Source of the DNA: Alistipes sp.
GTDB lineage: Bacteria; Bacteroidota; Bacteroidia; Bacteroidales; Rikenellaceae
Assembly: GCA_022782405.1 (NCBI GenBank)
Contig: JALFNK010000011.1
Coordinates: forward strand, 46,282 to 110,281
DNA length: 64,000 bases
Direction: 5' to 3'
How positions within the stretch are numbered: position 1 is the first letter of the stretch; every line of letters begins with the position of its first letter. Positions 27,575 through 38,625 of the stretch are shown here, in pieces. The translations under genes and the position numbers were made by a program. A model generated the notes under the pieces. That model was not told where the DNA came from, did not search any database, and saw only the letters and a list, made by a program, of their open reading frames with translations.

Positions 27575-27605
27575 TTGGAAATGCTATTTTTTTAATATAT
27601 TTTTG
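27575..27605 (+). promoter_or_regulatory. probable promoter of the TonB-dependent receptor
   Basis: TATTTTTG (27598-27605) matches TAnnTTTG. The -33 region reads ATTGG near 27574-27578. Transcription from here would give an untranslated leader of about 190 bases. Confidence 0.55.
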
Positions 27606-27799
27606 CCCTAAAGTAAAAAATATGTTATTCCTGAACGTGTCGATACTAAATATATCCGCACTCAAAGGTTGCTGAACAAGGGATATTCATGCACAAGGAA
27701 TATCCCTTATATGTTTAACGAGATATCTGCCAATACGTTCATACTTATTATTTTACATCAGAAACACCTTTAAATTCACTCCATTATTAACCAAAATTC
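27606..27799 (+). promoter_or_regulatory. long structured leader of the TonB-dependent receptor
   Basis: Contains a perfect 11-bp stem, AAGGGATATTC (27678-27688) and GAATATCCCTT (27698-27708), with a 9-base loop. No strong T-run follows, so it is more likely a leader structure than a simple terminator. The rest of the 475-base gap (27410-27574) shows nothing supported apart from the two promoters. Confidence 0.45.
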
Positions 27800-30700
27800 A
27801 TGCGTATGAAGAAACTTTTACTTCTTGTACTGCTGATGTTCTCCGCCTCTGTCGCCCTGGCACAGGTCACAACCTCGAGTATCAGCGGTAATGTGACCGA
27901 TCAGAAAGGTGCCCCGCTTGTCGGAGCAACCGTGATCGCCGTCCATGTTCCCTCGGGCACGCAGTACGGCGCCGTCGTAGACATCAAGGGTAACTACCGT
28001 ATCTACAACGTACGTCCTGGTGGTCCCTACACGCTGCGGTTCCAGATGATCGGTTACCAGACGGTCGAGAAGACCGGTATCCAGCTCGCCCTGGCCGAGA
28101 CTAGCGTCAACAACGCCTACCTCAATGAAGATACCATCGGCATGGACGCCATTGTGGTAACTGCCGACGGCAAGGAGAGTTCGATGAACAGCGAGCGCGC
28201 CGGAGCTGTCGTCAATGTCAATCGCGAGGCTATCGAGCTCATGCCGACAGTCAGCCGCAGCATGAACGATATCATGCGCCTCTCTCCGCAGTCAAACACC
28301 ACGTCCAACGGTTTTGCCGTTGGCGGCGGTAACTACCGCCAGTCGTATGTGACGGTCGATGGTGCCGCCTTCAACAACGCATTCGGTATCGGCGGCAACC
28401 TCCCGGCTGGAGGTACGCCTATTTCGCTCGACGCTCTGGAGCAGGTATCCGTTTCGGTAACACCCTTTGACGTGCGTCAGAGCGGTTTCACGGGTGGTGC
28501 CATCAACGCCGTAACCCGTTCGGGGGACAACGAACTCCGCGGCTCAGTCTACACATACCTCACGAACAACAACCTCAAGGGTATCCACGTCGGCGACTAC
28601 GATCTGATGCGCAACCCCGCTTCGGAATACACCTACGGATTCACCCTCGGAGGTCCGATCGTCAAGGACAAGCTCTTCTTCTTCCTCAATGGCGAGTACC
28701 AGGACAACGTTACGGCCGGTCCCACGCGTCTGGCACGTCCCGACGAGAATACCGAATACGGTTCGGGTACGGACTACAACCGTCCGACGGCCAGCGACAT
28801 GAACGCTATTCGTGATTTCGTAATCAAGAACTTCGGATACGATCCGGGCGCATACTCCAACTACGACATCAAGACCCCGGCCTACAAGGTCATGGCCCGT
28901 CTGGACTGGAACATCAACGCCAACAACTCGTTGAACCTCCGCGTGTCGCACACCCACAACAAATACTCCTCAGGGCCCTCTTCGTCGACCTCGCCGCTGA
29001 GCGCCAGCAACATCTATCCGGGCCATGGCTCGAGCGGAGGCCGTACGTCGAACTACGCCCTCTATTTCGAGAATTCGCGTTATTACCAGCGTCAGGACTT
29101 TACCTCGGTAGCTGCCGAGTGGAACTCGCGTCTGTTCGACGGAAAGGGAAACAACGCCCTGCGTTTCACCTACTCATATCAGAACGAGCCGCGTACCTAC
29201 GACGGCGGACTCTTCCCGACGGTCGACATCCTCAAGGACGGCGACGTTTACGCCTCGCTCGGTACGGAGGTCTTCACCGAAGGCAACCTGCGCCGCGTCT
29301 CGACGATCGTCGTAACCAATGAGTTCAACTTCCGTACCGGCATCAACAACTTCCTGGCCGGCGTACAGTTCGAGCACAACAAAGCCACCAACGGCTACAT
29401 GCAGGCCGGTGCCGGATACTATGTCTATGCATCGATGGACGACTTCTTCAACAACGCGGCTCCCTCGGCCTTCGGCATCACCTACTCCAATAGCCTCGAC
29501 GGCTCGCAGTTCCTCGCCCAGATGAAGTACCAGCAGCTCTCGTTCTACCTGCAGGATGAGCTCGAGCTCCACAAGAACTTCAAGCTGACGGCCGGTCTGC
29601 GCTTCGAGGTACCCATCTATCCCTCGCTCGACGGAAACTTCAACGAAGGCTTCAGCAAGCTCGATTTCGGCGGCACGAGCTACTCGACCGACCAGGTGCC
29701 CAATACCCGTCTGACCGTTTCGCCCCGTCTGGGATTCAACTGGGACCTCACCGGCGAGCGCAAGTATGTGCTCCGCGGAGGTACGGGCTACTTCGTAGGC
29801 CGTCTGCCGTTCGTATGGCTCGTTTCGGCTGTCGGCAACTCGGGTGTCGGACAGACCACCTACTATTATGACAATGTGGCCAATGCAACGAAGATCCCTT
29901 CGTTCCATACCAACCCGAACGACATCCTCAAGGATATCGACGCCCAGGCTTCGATTTCGATTCCCGGCTCGCCCACGATCATCGACGAGAATCTCAAGAT
30001 GCCGGCCGTATGGAAGAGCTCGCTGGCCTTCGACGCCAAGCTGCCCGGAGGCATTGACTTCACTCTCGAGGGAATCTACAGCAAGGACTACCACCCTGCC
30101 GTTGTAGACAACCGCGGCTACAAGCCCTGGAACGGTACCTCCTATACAGAATATGCTCCCGGCGACAAGCGCCCTGTCGTAAACCAGATGTACAGCGACG
30201 GAACCTGGGCCAACAAATACCAGAACGTCTACTACATCCGCAATGCCGGTAACGACGCCTATTACTATTCGGTGTCAGCTCAGCTGCACAAGAGCTTCGC
30301 CTTCGGTCTTGACCTGGCTGTGGCCTATACCCACTCGGGCGGCAATAGCTACGGCGACGGCATTGGCGACCAGGTTTCGTCGGCCTACAAGACCAACACC
30401 TACTCCGTGGGCGCCAACAACAACCACGAACTCGGATACGGTACCTACATCGCTCCCGACCGTGTGATCGCATCGATCGGATTCCGCAAGGAGTACGGCA
30501 AGCACTTCGGAACGTCGGTAGCGCTGTTCTATGACGGCGGTCAGCTCGGATATGTCGGCGGCTACTCCTACTCGCGCTATTCGTACACCTTCTCGAGCAA
30601 CATCGTCGGCGACTACGGTGCCAACAACCTGCTTTACATCCCCGAGAGCCGCGAGGCCCTCGACGCCTGGAGCTTCGGCGACATCACCAGCAACGGCGAG

Positions 30701-31105
30701 GTGGTCTACTCGGCCGAGGAGCAGAAGGACGACTTCTGGGCATATATCAACCAGGATGACTACCTGAAGACCCGCAAGGGCAAGTACACCGAGCGCGGAG
30801 GCGCCCTCATGCCGTGGCACCACCGCGTGGACTTCAAGTTCGCGCAGAACTTCTACATCAAGACCCGCAACGGAAAGCGCAATACGCTGACCTTTGGCGT
30901 CGACATCATCAACGTTGCCAACCTGCTCAACAAGGACTGGGGCCTCTACAAACAGGTAGTAAACAGCGGACTGCTGAAGTACAACAAGGGTGTCTACAAT
31001 TTCCAGCAGGCCAGCGGCCGTCGCGTAACGTCGACTTTCCAGAACTACACGAGCTTCGACTCAACCTTCTCCGTGCAGTTCAGCCTGCGTTACCGCTTCA
31101 ACTGA
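27800..31105 (+). CDS. TonB-dependent outer-membrane receptor with carboxypeptidase-like regulatory domain
   Basis: A 1101-residue protein with a signal peptide (MKKLLLLVLLMFSASVALAQ; ATG at 27800 or 27806). An N-terminal carboxypeptidase-regulatory-like domain follows (ISGNVTDQKGAPLVGATVIA, about residues 30-115), then a plug (DAIVVTADGKE onward, about 120-240) and a long beta barrel ending in Phe-Asn (FSVQFSLRYRFN). The layout is that of Oar-type or large TonB-dependent receptors in Bacteroidota. No SusD-type lipoprotein follows, so it is not a standard SusCD pair. It is monocistronic, with its own long leader and a strong terminator. The substrate is unknown. Confidence 0.92.
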   Translation: MRMKKLLLLVLLMFSASVALAQVTTSSISGNVTDQKGAPLVGATVIAVHVPSGTQYGAVVDIKGNYRIYNVRPGGPYTLRFQMIGYQTVEKTGIQLALAETSVNNAYLNEDTIGMDAIVVTADGKESSMNSERAGAVVNVNREAIELMPTVSRSMNDIMRLSPQSNTTSNGFAVGGGNYRQSYVTVDGAAFNNAFGIGGNLPAGGTPISLDALEQVSVSVTPFDVRQSGFTGGAINAVTRSGDNELRGSVYTYLTNNNLKGIHVGDYDLMRNPASEYTYGFTLGGPIVKDKLFFFLNGEYQDNVTAGPTRLARPDENTEYGSGTDYNRPTASDMNAIRDFVIKNFGYDPGAYSNYDIKTPAYKVMARLDWNINANNSLNLRVSHTHNKYSSGPSSSTSPLSASNIYPGHGSSGGRTSNYALYFENSRYYQRQDFTSVAAEWNSRLFDGKGNNALRFTYSYQNEPRTYDGGLFPTVDILKDGDVYASLGTEVFTEGNLRRVSTIVVTNEFNFRTGINNFLAGVQFEHNKATNGYMQAGAGYYVYASMDDFFNNAAPSAFGITYSNSLDGSQFLAQMKYQQLSFYLQDELELHKNFKLTAGLRFEVPIYPSLDGNFNEGFSKLDFGGTSYSTDQVPNTRLTVSPRLGFNWDLTGERKYVLRGGTGYFVGRLPFVWLVSAVGNSGVGQTTYYYDNVANATKIPSFHTNPNDILKDIDAQASISIPGSPTIIDENLKMPAVWKSSLAFDAKLPGGIDFTLEGIYSKDYHPAVVDNRGYKPWNGTSYTEYAPGDKRPVVNQMYSDGTWANKYQNVYYIRNAGNDAYYYSVSAQLHKSFAFGLDLAVAYTHSGGNSYGDGIGDQVSSAYKTNTYSVGANNNHELGYGTYIAPDRVIASIGFRKEYGKHFGTSVALFYDGGQLGYVGGYSYSRYSYTFSSNIVGDYGANNLLYIPESREALDAWSFGDITSNGEVVYSAEEQKDDFWAYINQDDYLKTRKGKYTERGGALMPWHHRVDFKFAQNFYIKTRNGKRNTLTFGVDIINVANLLNKDWGLYKQVVNSGLLKYNKGVYNFQQASGRRVTSTFQNYTSFDSTFSVQFSLRYRFN

Positions 31106-31121
31106 TTTGATTTCGGACTTT

Positions 31122-31166
31122 AACAAGAAAGGGGGCCGGCTCTTGAGAGCCGGTCCCCTTGTTTCT
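31122..31166 (+). terminator. terminator of the TonB-dependent receptor
   Basis: AACAAGnnAGGGGGCCGGCTC pairs with GAGCCGGTCCCCTTGTT with a minimal loop; T-rich tail (31160-31168). Confidence 0.85.
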
Positions 31167-31206
31167 TCACGAGTCTTCGGTTTATTCGACAGACCTATAT
31201 TCGAGA

Positions 31207-31797
31207 TCACGCCAGAAGTTGCCGCCGCAGTTCAGCACATGCCGTCTCAGGGTCGTTGTGCGCGAAGTGATAACCATGAATGCCCAACTGTTCGGCCACA
31301 GCGATGTTGGCCTCACGGTCGTCGATGAAAAGCGTCTCGGCTGGCTGCAAGGCATAACGTTCGAGCAGAATTTCATAGATGCGGCGTTCGGGCTTTACGG
31401 TATGCTCCTCGCAGGAGACCACCTCCCCGTCGAAAAGGGCATAAACCGGGAAACGGCGCAGATAATCGATAAATTCGCGCGACATGTTCGACAGCACATA
31501 GAGCCGGTAGCCTGCCCTCTTCAATTCGCCGATGAGACGCTCGGTAGCCGCAACGGGCTCCTGCAGGTCGATCGCCTCGTGCATCACGCCGACACAGACC
31601 TCGCGCGAGCGGCCCGTCATGCGGCAAAGTTCATCGACCACCTCGTCGAAGGTCGAGGTGCCCCGATCGTACTCCTCCCAGAAACGGGGCATCTGCGGGG
31701 TTCGGAGAAAGCCGAAAAATTCCATGATTTCGGGACTGCACTTGCGCTTGTCCCGGGCGAAAAGGACGCCGCCCAGATCGAATACGATATTTTTCAT
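31207..31797 (-). CDS. HAD-family phosphatase (YihX-like)
   Basis: A 196-residue HAD hydrolase starting MKNIVFDLGGVLFARDKRKC. Motif I is FDLGGVL, in which the second catalytic Asp is replaced by Gly, as seen in the YihX/glucose-1-phosphatase-like group. Motif II is YVLSNMS, the Lys lies in HTVKPERRIYEILL, and motif IV is LFIDDREANIAVAEQLG. Start ATG 31797 was chosen for the canonical N-terminus. The frame stays open further upstream but would run through the hppA terminator. It probably dephosphorylates a small sugar phosphate; the substrate is not known. Confidence 0.9.
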   Translation of the reverse strand: MKNIVFDLGGVLFARDKRKCSPEIMEFFGFLRTPQMPRFWEEYDRGTSTFDEVVDELCRMTGRSREVCVGVMHEAIDLQEPVAATERLIGELKRAGYRLYVLSNMSREFIDYLRRFPVYALFDGEVVSCEEHTVKPERRIYEILLERYALQPAETLFIDDREANIAVAEQLGIHGYHFAHNDPETACAELRRQLLA

Positions 31798-31886
31798 ACG
31801 ATCGCAAAGATACGATAAAACGGCGGCAGAAGCAAATCCGGGAAAGTTTTTTAAACCGGCAGGAACGCCCTGAAACTGCAGAAAAC

Positions 31887-31918
31887 ATCCGGTCCGGAGA
31901 AAATTCTCCGGACCGGAT
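31887..31918 (-). terminator. terminator of the membrane pyrophosphatase gene
   Basis: ATCCGGTCCGGAGAA pairs perfectly with TTCTCCGGACCGGAT with a 2-base spacer; minus-strand tail GTTTTCT. Confidence 0.9.
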
Positions 31919-31945
31919 GCATGCGAGGGACGGAAAATCCGCCGA

Positions 31946-34162
<2,217 letters not shown>

Positions 34163-34264
34163 TTCGGTAAAACGGTTTTTAAGGTTGGTATTTAAAGAAC
34201 GATGAGTCGGCGGTCGTCGGTTGCGGGGTGTGCGGGAAGAACCCCCTTCCGGATGCAGTCTCAA

Positions 34265-34272
34265 CAAATATA
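34265..34272 (-). promoter_or_regulatory. probable -7 box of hppA
   Basis: TATATTTG on the minus strand, an exact consensus match about 103 bases before the hppA ATG. The -33 is unclear. The rest of 34273-34441 shows no supported feature. Confidence 0.5.
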
Positions 34273-34441
34273 CGAAATTTATTCGGAATCCGGGAAACGG
34301 ATATCGTTTTTACTCGGGAGCTGCCTCGGGAATCGGTCATGCGGGCGGTTTCCGGAATAAAAATTGGCCGCTGAAGCGGGAAAAGGGGTACGGAAAAGCC
34401 GATCACACCGACCGACACGCGGTATTTCGACACAAAAAGCC

Positions 34442-34449
34442 TATTTTTG
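34442..34449 (+). promoter_or_regulatory. probable -7 box of mgtE
   Basis: TATTTTTG matches TAnnTTTG exactly; no good -33 is visible. A start near 34456 would give a leader of about 160 bases. Confidence 0.5.
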
Positions 34450-34452
34450 CGG

Positions 34453-34479
34453 CGTCGTACCGGACATATCGGTACGACG
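34453..34479 (+). promoter_or_regulatory. 10-bp hairpin at the 5' end of the mgtE leader
   Basis: CGTCGTACCG pairs with CGGTACGACG across loop GACATAT. It falls at the expected 5' end of the transcript. Confidence 0.6.
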
Positions 34480-34513
34480 ACACCCTATTATTCATTTAAA
34501 TTCAAGAGACATC

Positions 34514-34570
34514 ATGGACGAAGGCCCGGATCGTACTTGCGCATTCACCGAATTATTCACGAATCCGTAG
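34514..34570 (+). CDS. putative leader peptide upstream of mgtE
   Basis: An 18-codon ORF, MDEGPDRTCAFTELFTNP, ending in TAG 45 bases before mgtE. A weak purine-rich stretch (AAGAGA) lies 5-10 bases before its ATG. The N-terminus is acidic with a Pro (MDEGPD), recalling the acidic/Pro-rich mgtL leader peptides of enterobacteria, which sense Mg2+ through ribosome behaviour; no homology is claimed. Its last codons and stop (TCCGTA, 34564-34569) can pair with TACGGA (34591-34596), so translation of it could change the fold in front of mgtE. Translation is unproven. Confidence 0.35.
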   Translation: MDEGPDRTCAFTELFTNP

Positions 34571-34582
34571 GGATCCGGCAAC

Positions 34583-34609
34583 GGTCTCCTTACGGACCCA
34601 AAGGAGATC
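34583..34609 (+). promoter_or_regulatory. hairpin sequestering the mgtE ribosome-binding site
   Basis: GGTCTCCTT (34583-34591) pairs with AAGGAGATC (34601-34609): nine pairs with one G-U and a 9-base loop. The 3' arm contains AAGGAG, a strong Shine-Dalgarno site 9 bases before the mgtE ATG, unusual in this AT-leader, SD-poor genome. Confidence 0.6.
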
Positions 34610-34615
34610 AATGCC

Positions 34616-35992
34616 ATGAAAGCACTCGAAAGGCACCTGCAGCTCCTGCTCGAAGCCCGCGACTGGAAGCGGCTCGGGAAGGAGATGGCCGCACTGGATC
34701 CATCCCGGGCGGCCGGAATCATCACCGACATTCAAATTTCCCGACGGGACCTGCTCTACCTGCTGTTGCCTGCGGCAACAGCAGAAGCGGCATTCGAACA
34801 GCTGGCACCCGACGAAAAAGACCGATTCATCGAAGCATTACGGACCGAAATTCGCGGCGGAGCCGAAAATCCGGCCGCAGAGACCGAAGGACAGGCTCCC
34901 ATCGGAGTGCTGCCCGGAAGAGTTCTCCGCCGCCTGCTCGACACGCTGACCGTCATGGAGCGGGAAGCGCTGTTTCATTATCTGGGATATGACGAGACGT
35001 GCATCGGACGTCTGGTCGGCACGGGCTTCATCGCCCTGCGGCCCGAATTCACAACAGGGGAAGCTCTCGAGCAGATCCGACGCTACGGCACCGGCACGGA
35101 GCATCTCGAAACGCTCTATGTCGTGGACGGCAGCTGGAAGCTGCTCCGCACGATCGGCATCCGCGACCTGCTGCTCGCCCCGCCGGAGCGGCCGGTTTCC
35201 GAGCTCGGGGGAACGACTTGCACGGTGCTTCGTGCCGAGGAGGACCGGGAGGCCGTCGCCGCACGGTTCCGCAACGGAGGTCCCGCATCGCTCCCCGTAA
35301 CCGACACAGCAGGAACGCTGCTCGGAGTGGTTTCGCTCGAAGAGATCCTCCGGATCGAGCGAGAGGAGGCCACCGAAGATTTCCAGAAGTTCGGAGGAAC
35401 CGAGGAACTCGAACTCTCCTACACCCGCACCCCGCTGCTGTCGCTCGTCAAGAAACGGGCCGGATGGCTCGTTGTGCTTTTCCTGAGCGAAATGCTTACG
35501 GCCTCGGCCATGGGACATTTCGACGACGAAATCGCCCGGGCCGTCGTTCTGGCGCTTTTCGTCCCGCTGGTCATCTCGAGCGGCGGCAACTCGGGATCAC
35601 AGGCCGCAAGCCTCATCATCCGCGCCCTGGCTCTCGGCGAGCTGTCGCAGCGCAACGTCGGATATGTCCTGCGCAAGGAGCTGCTCTCGGGAGTGCTGCT
35701 GGGAGCCATTCTGGGCGCCATCGGATTTATCCGCATCGTCGTATGGCAGGAGACGGGACTCTACGACTACGGTCCGTTCTGGGGATGGGTCGGGGTGAGT
35801 GTCGCCGTATCGCTGCTCTTCATCGTATTGTGGGGAACGCTCGCCGGAGCCATGATTCCCCTGTTGCTCAAACGCATCGGGCTCGACCCGGCAACCGCTT
35901 CGGCACCCTTCGTCGCCACGCTCGCCGACGTTACGGGGCTCGTGATCTACTTTTCGGTCGCGGCTCTCTTCCTGACCGGAAAACTGCTCTGA
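34616..35992 (+). CDS. mgtE: magnesium transporter MgtE
   Basis: A 458-residue Mg2+ channel. It has an N-terminal helical superhelix domain (about 1-130), a CBS pair (about 135-265, for example FIALRPEFTTGEALEQI and TDTAGTLLGVVSLEEIL), a plug helix and five transmembrane helices. The channel signatures are VPLVISSGGNSGSQAASL and LKRIGLDPATASAPFVATLAD with the Mg2+-binding Asp. Length matches the family. Cytosolic Mg2+ closes the pore through the N and CBS domains. The long leader with a short ORF and an SD-masking hairpin suggests an extra layer of control on translation. Confidence 0.95.
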   Translation: MKALERHLQLLLEARDWKRLGKEMAALDPSRAAGIITDIQISRRDLLYLLLPAATAEAAFEQLAPDEKDRFIEALRTEIRGGAENPAAETEGQAPIGVLPGRVLRRLLDTLTVMEREALFHYLGYDETCIGRLVGTGFIALRPEFTTGEALEQIRRYGTGTEHLETLYVVDGSWKLLRTIGIRDLLLAPPERPVSELGGTTCTVLRAEEDREAVAARFRNGGPASLPVTDTAGTLLGVVSLEEILRIEREEATEDFQKFGGTEELELSYTRTPLLSLVKKRAGWLVVLFLSEMLTASAMGHFDDEIARAVVLALFVPLVISSGGNSGSQAASLIIRALALGELSQRNVGYVLRKELLSGVLLGAILGAIGFIRIVVWQETGLYDYGPFWGWVGVSVAVSLLFIVLWGTLAGAMIPLLLKRIGLDPATASAPFVATLADVTGLVIYFSVAALFLTGKLL

Positions 35993-36009
35993 CAACACCG
36001 CCGGGCAGC

Positions 36010-36050
36010 AAAAAGCCGGGGTTCGGATGGTTCCGAACCCCGGCTTTTTC
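36010..36050. terminator. bidirectional terminator between mgtE and nqrF
   Basis: AAAAAGCCGGGGTTCGGA pairs with TTCCGAACCCCGGCTTTTT with a 3-base loop; T-runs on both strands, serving the two convergent units. Confidence 0.95.
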
Positions 36051-36061
36051 AATCGCTTCGA

Positions 36062-37324
36062 CTAACTGCCGAAGTTGTCATAGAGAATATTCTCGGGAGG
36101 TACTCCCAGCGAATCGAGCATCTTGACCACCGATGCGATCATCATCGGAGGTCCGCACATGAGGTAGATGCAGTCCTCGGGAGCCTGATGATGCTTCAGA
36201 TAGTTCTCATAGAGGACGTTGTGCACGAAGCCCGGCGTATAGGGAACTCCTGCGGCATCGGCCTCGGGATCGGGACGGTCCAGCGCCAGGTTGAACTTGA
36301 AGTTCGGGAAATCCTTCTCGATCTCATGGAACTCGTGCAGATAGGGGGCCTCCTTCAGCGCACGGGCGCCGTACCAGAACGAGACGGGACGCTTCGTCTT
36401 CTCGGTCTTGAACAGATGCATGATATGGCTGCGCATCGGCGCCATACCCGCACCGCCGCCGACGAAGATCAGCTCCTGAGTGTCGGGCAGATTGTCGGGC
36501 AGGAAGAACTCTCCGTAGGGACCCGAAATCGTTACCTTGTCGCCCGGCTTGCGCGAGAAGATGTACGACGAGCAGATACCCGGGTTCACCTTCATGAACG
36601 AGCCCGTAGCACGGTCGAACGGAGGCGTAGCAATACGGATGTTCAGCATGATGATGTTACCCTCGGCCGGGTGGTTGGCCATCGAGTAGGCGCGGAACGT
36701 CGGCTCGGGATTGGTCGTAACCAGATCCCACATCTTCATCTTGTCCCAGTCGGCACGATAGCGTTCATCGACATCCATGTCGGAGAACTTGATGGCATCG
36801 TACTTCGGGATGTCGATCTGGATGTAGCCGCCGCTGCGGAACTTGAGGTTCTCGCCCTCGGGAAGCTTCACGACGAACTCCTTGAGGAAGGTCGAGATAT
36901 TGCGGTTCGAGACCACCGTGCACTCCCACTTCTTCACACCGAGGACGGCCTCGGGAACCTTGATCTTGAGGTCGTTCTTCACCTTCACCTGGCAGCCCAG
37001 GCGCCAATGGTCCTTGGCCATCTTGCGTGTGATGAAGCCCGTCTCGGTCGGCAGGATGTCGCCGCCGCCCTCCAGAACCTGGCACTTGCACATGCCGCAT
37101 GAACCGCCGCCGCCGCATGCCGACGGAAGGAATACCTTGTTGTTGGCCAACGTCGAGAGGAGCGTCGAACCGCTCTCGGTCTTGATGACCTTCTCGCCGT
37201 TGTTGATGTCGATCGTAACCTCGCCCGACGCCACCAGCTTAGCCTTTGCATAGAGAAGCAGTGCGACCAGCACCAGCGTGATCACCAGAAAGGCTGCGAT
37301 CGCAATTAAAATCGTTGTAGTCAT
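36062..37324 (-). CDS. nqrF: Na+-translocating NADH:quinone reductase subunit F
   Basis: A 420-residue subunit, the NADH entry point of Na+-NQR. One N-terminal membrane helix (about 4-24) precedes a [2Fe-2S] ferredoxin domain with Cys70, Cys76, Cys79 and Cys111 (LPSACGGGGSCGMCKCQV), the same positions as in the Vibrio enzyme. A ferredoxin-reductase-like FAD domain (RAYSMANHPAEGN) and an NADH-binding domain (FVGGGAGMAPMRSHI, YLMCGPPMM) follow. It is the last gene of nqrABCDEF. No apbE, needed to attach FMN to NqrB and NqrC, is seen next to it. Confidence 0.98.
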   Translation of the reverse strand: MTTTILIAIAAFLVITLVLVALLLYAKAKLVASGEVTIDINNGEKVIKTESGSTLLSTLANNKVFLPSACGGGGSCGMCKCQVLEGGGDILPTETGFITRKMAKDHWRLGCQVKVKNDLKIKVPEAVLGVKKWECTVVSNRNISTFLKEFVVKLPEGENLKFRSGGYIQIDIPKYDAIKFSDMDVDERYRADWDKMKMWDLVTTNPEPTFRAYSMANHPAEGNIIMLNIRIATPPFDRATGSFMKVNPGICSSYIFSRKPGDKVTISGPYGEFFLPDNLPDTQELIFVGGGAGMAPMRSHIMHLFKTEKTKRPVSFWYGARALKEAPYLHEFHEIEKDFPNFKFNLALDRPDPEADAAGVPYTPGFVHNVLYENYLKHHQAPEDCIYLMCGPPMMIASVVKMLDSLGVPPENILYDNFGS

Positions 37325-37348
37325 TTTTTCCGAATCTCTTTTTAAAGG

Positions 37349-37957
37349 TTAGAACTGAATGCCCGAGAAAATCATGAAGGCGATACCCATCAGACCCGTG
37401 ATGATGAAGGCGATACCGGGACCCTTCAATGCGGCGGGAATGTGCGAATAGGTCGTCTTCTCGCGAATCGCAGCCATCATGACGATTGCCAGCCACCAGC
37501 CCAGACCCGAACCCAGACCGTAGACGATCGTCTGCCAGAGGGAGGTCAGCTCGCCGCCATCGACCTTCTGCTGCATGAAGAGCGAACCGCCCATGATGGC
37601 GCAGTTCACGGCGATCAGCGGCAGGAAGATACCCAGCTGGCTGTAAAGCGTCGGCGAGAACTTCTCGACGGCCATCTCCACGAGCTGCGTGAAGGCGGCG
37701 ATCGTCGCGATGAAGACGATGAACGACAGGAAGCTCAGATCCACACCCTCGACCAGAACATTGGCCTTCAGGACATATTCATACAAGAGGTAGTTCAACG
37801 GAACGGTCATCACCATCACGAACGTAACGGCAGCTCCCAGTCCGAGGGCCGTCTTCACGCTCTTCGACACGGCGATGTAGGAGCACATGCCGAAGAAGAA
37901 GGCGAAGACCATGTTGTCGATAAAGATCGACCGGATAAAGATATTCAATGATTCCAT
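37349..37957 (-). CDS. nqrE: Na+-translocating NADH:quinone reductase subunit E
   Basis: A 202-residue membrane protein with six helices, homologous to NqrD in inverted topology. Family residues include the half-helix GMCSYIAVSKSVKTALGLG with Cys25-type ligand and VNCAIMGGSLFMQQ with the second Cys. These Cys of NqrD and NqrE bind an intramembrane [2Fe-2S] cluster between FMN and the NqrF ferredoxin domain. Spacing to nqrD is 11 bases and to nqrF 24. Confidence 0.97.
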   Translation of the reverse strand: MESLNIFIRSIFIDNMVFAFFFGMCSYIAVSKSVKTALGLGAAVTFVMVMTVPLNYLLYEYVLKANVLVEGVDLSFLSFIVFIATIAAFTQLVEMAVEKFSPTLYSQLGIFLPLIAVNCAIMGGSLFMQQKVDGGELTSLWQTIVYGLGSGLGWWLAIVMMAAIREKTTYSHIPAALKGPGIAFIITGLMGIAFMIFSGIQF

Positions 37958-37968
37958 ATGCTATCCTC

Positions 37969-38625
37969 CTATTTTTCCTGTAAATCCTTGTTGCGCGAGC
38001 GGTGCACCCAGATGATGCAGCCCACGATGATCAGCGCCATCGGCGGGAAGAGCATCAGACCGCAGTTCGAATAGAAGCCGCCTTCGGTCATGTACCAGCT
38101 TTCGGGAATAACCCGGAAGCCCAGCAGCGTGCCGGCGCCGAACAGCTCGCGGAAGAAAGCCACGATTACCAGAATCATACCGTAACCCAGACCGTTGCCG
38201 ATACCGTCGAGGAACGAAGCCCAGGGCTTGTTGCCCAGCGCGAAGGCCTCGACACGGCCCATGACGATACAGTTCGTGATGATCAGACCCACATAAACCG
38301 ACAGCTGCTTCGAGATCTCATAGACGAAGGCCTTGAGCACCTGATCGACGAGGATCACCAGCGAGGCGATGACGACCAGCTGGACGATGATGCGGATACG
38401 CGACGGGACACCGTTGCGCAACAGCGACATCACCAGATTCGAGAAGGCGGTTACGACCGTTACGCTGAGTGCCATGACGATCGCAGGCTTCAGCTGAACC
38501 GTAACGGCCAGAGCCGAGCAGATACCGAGGATCTGCACGATGACCGGGTTGTTCGCGGAGAACGGGCCCGTCAGATATTTCATGTTCTTGGCCGAAAACA
38601 AAGGCTCTTTCTCGTTCTTACTCAT
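37969..38625 (-). CDS. nqrD: Na+-translocating NADH:quinone reductase subunit D
   Basis: A 218-residue six-helix membrane subunit. Start ATG 38625 ([10 protein letters not shown]) was chosen over ATG 38637 because GAGGAAA lies just before it; it overlaps the end of nqrC by 8 bases. Conserved Cys residues are in [13 protein letters not shown] and [19 protein letters not shown], which with NqrE hold the intramembrane iron-sulfur cluster. Order and size are standard. Confidence 0.96.
   Translation of the reverse strand: MSKNEKEPLFSAKNMKYLTGPFSANNPVIVQILGICSALAVTVQLKPAIVMALSVTVVTAFSNLVMSLLRNGVPSRIRIIVQLVVIASLVILVDQVLKAFVYEISKQLSVYVGLIITNCIVMGRVEAFALGNKPWASFLDGIGNGLGYGMILVIVAFFRELFGAGTLLGFRVIPESWYMTEGGFYSNCGLMLFPPMALIIVGCIIWVHRSRNKDLQEK

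Noticed and set aside
27800..31105. SusC of a SusCD pair.
   Set aside because: No SusD-like lipoprotein follows; a terminator directly ends the unit.
34442..34615. M-box type Mg2+ riboswitch before mgtE.
   Set aside because: I could not find the conserved M-box core; the stems seen are local and fit a leader-peptide/SD-hairpin model better.
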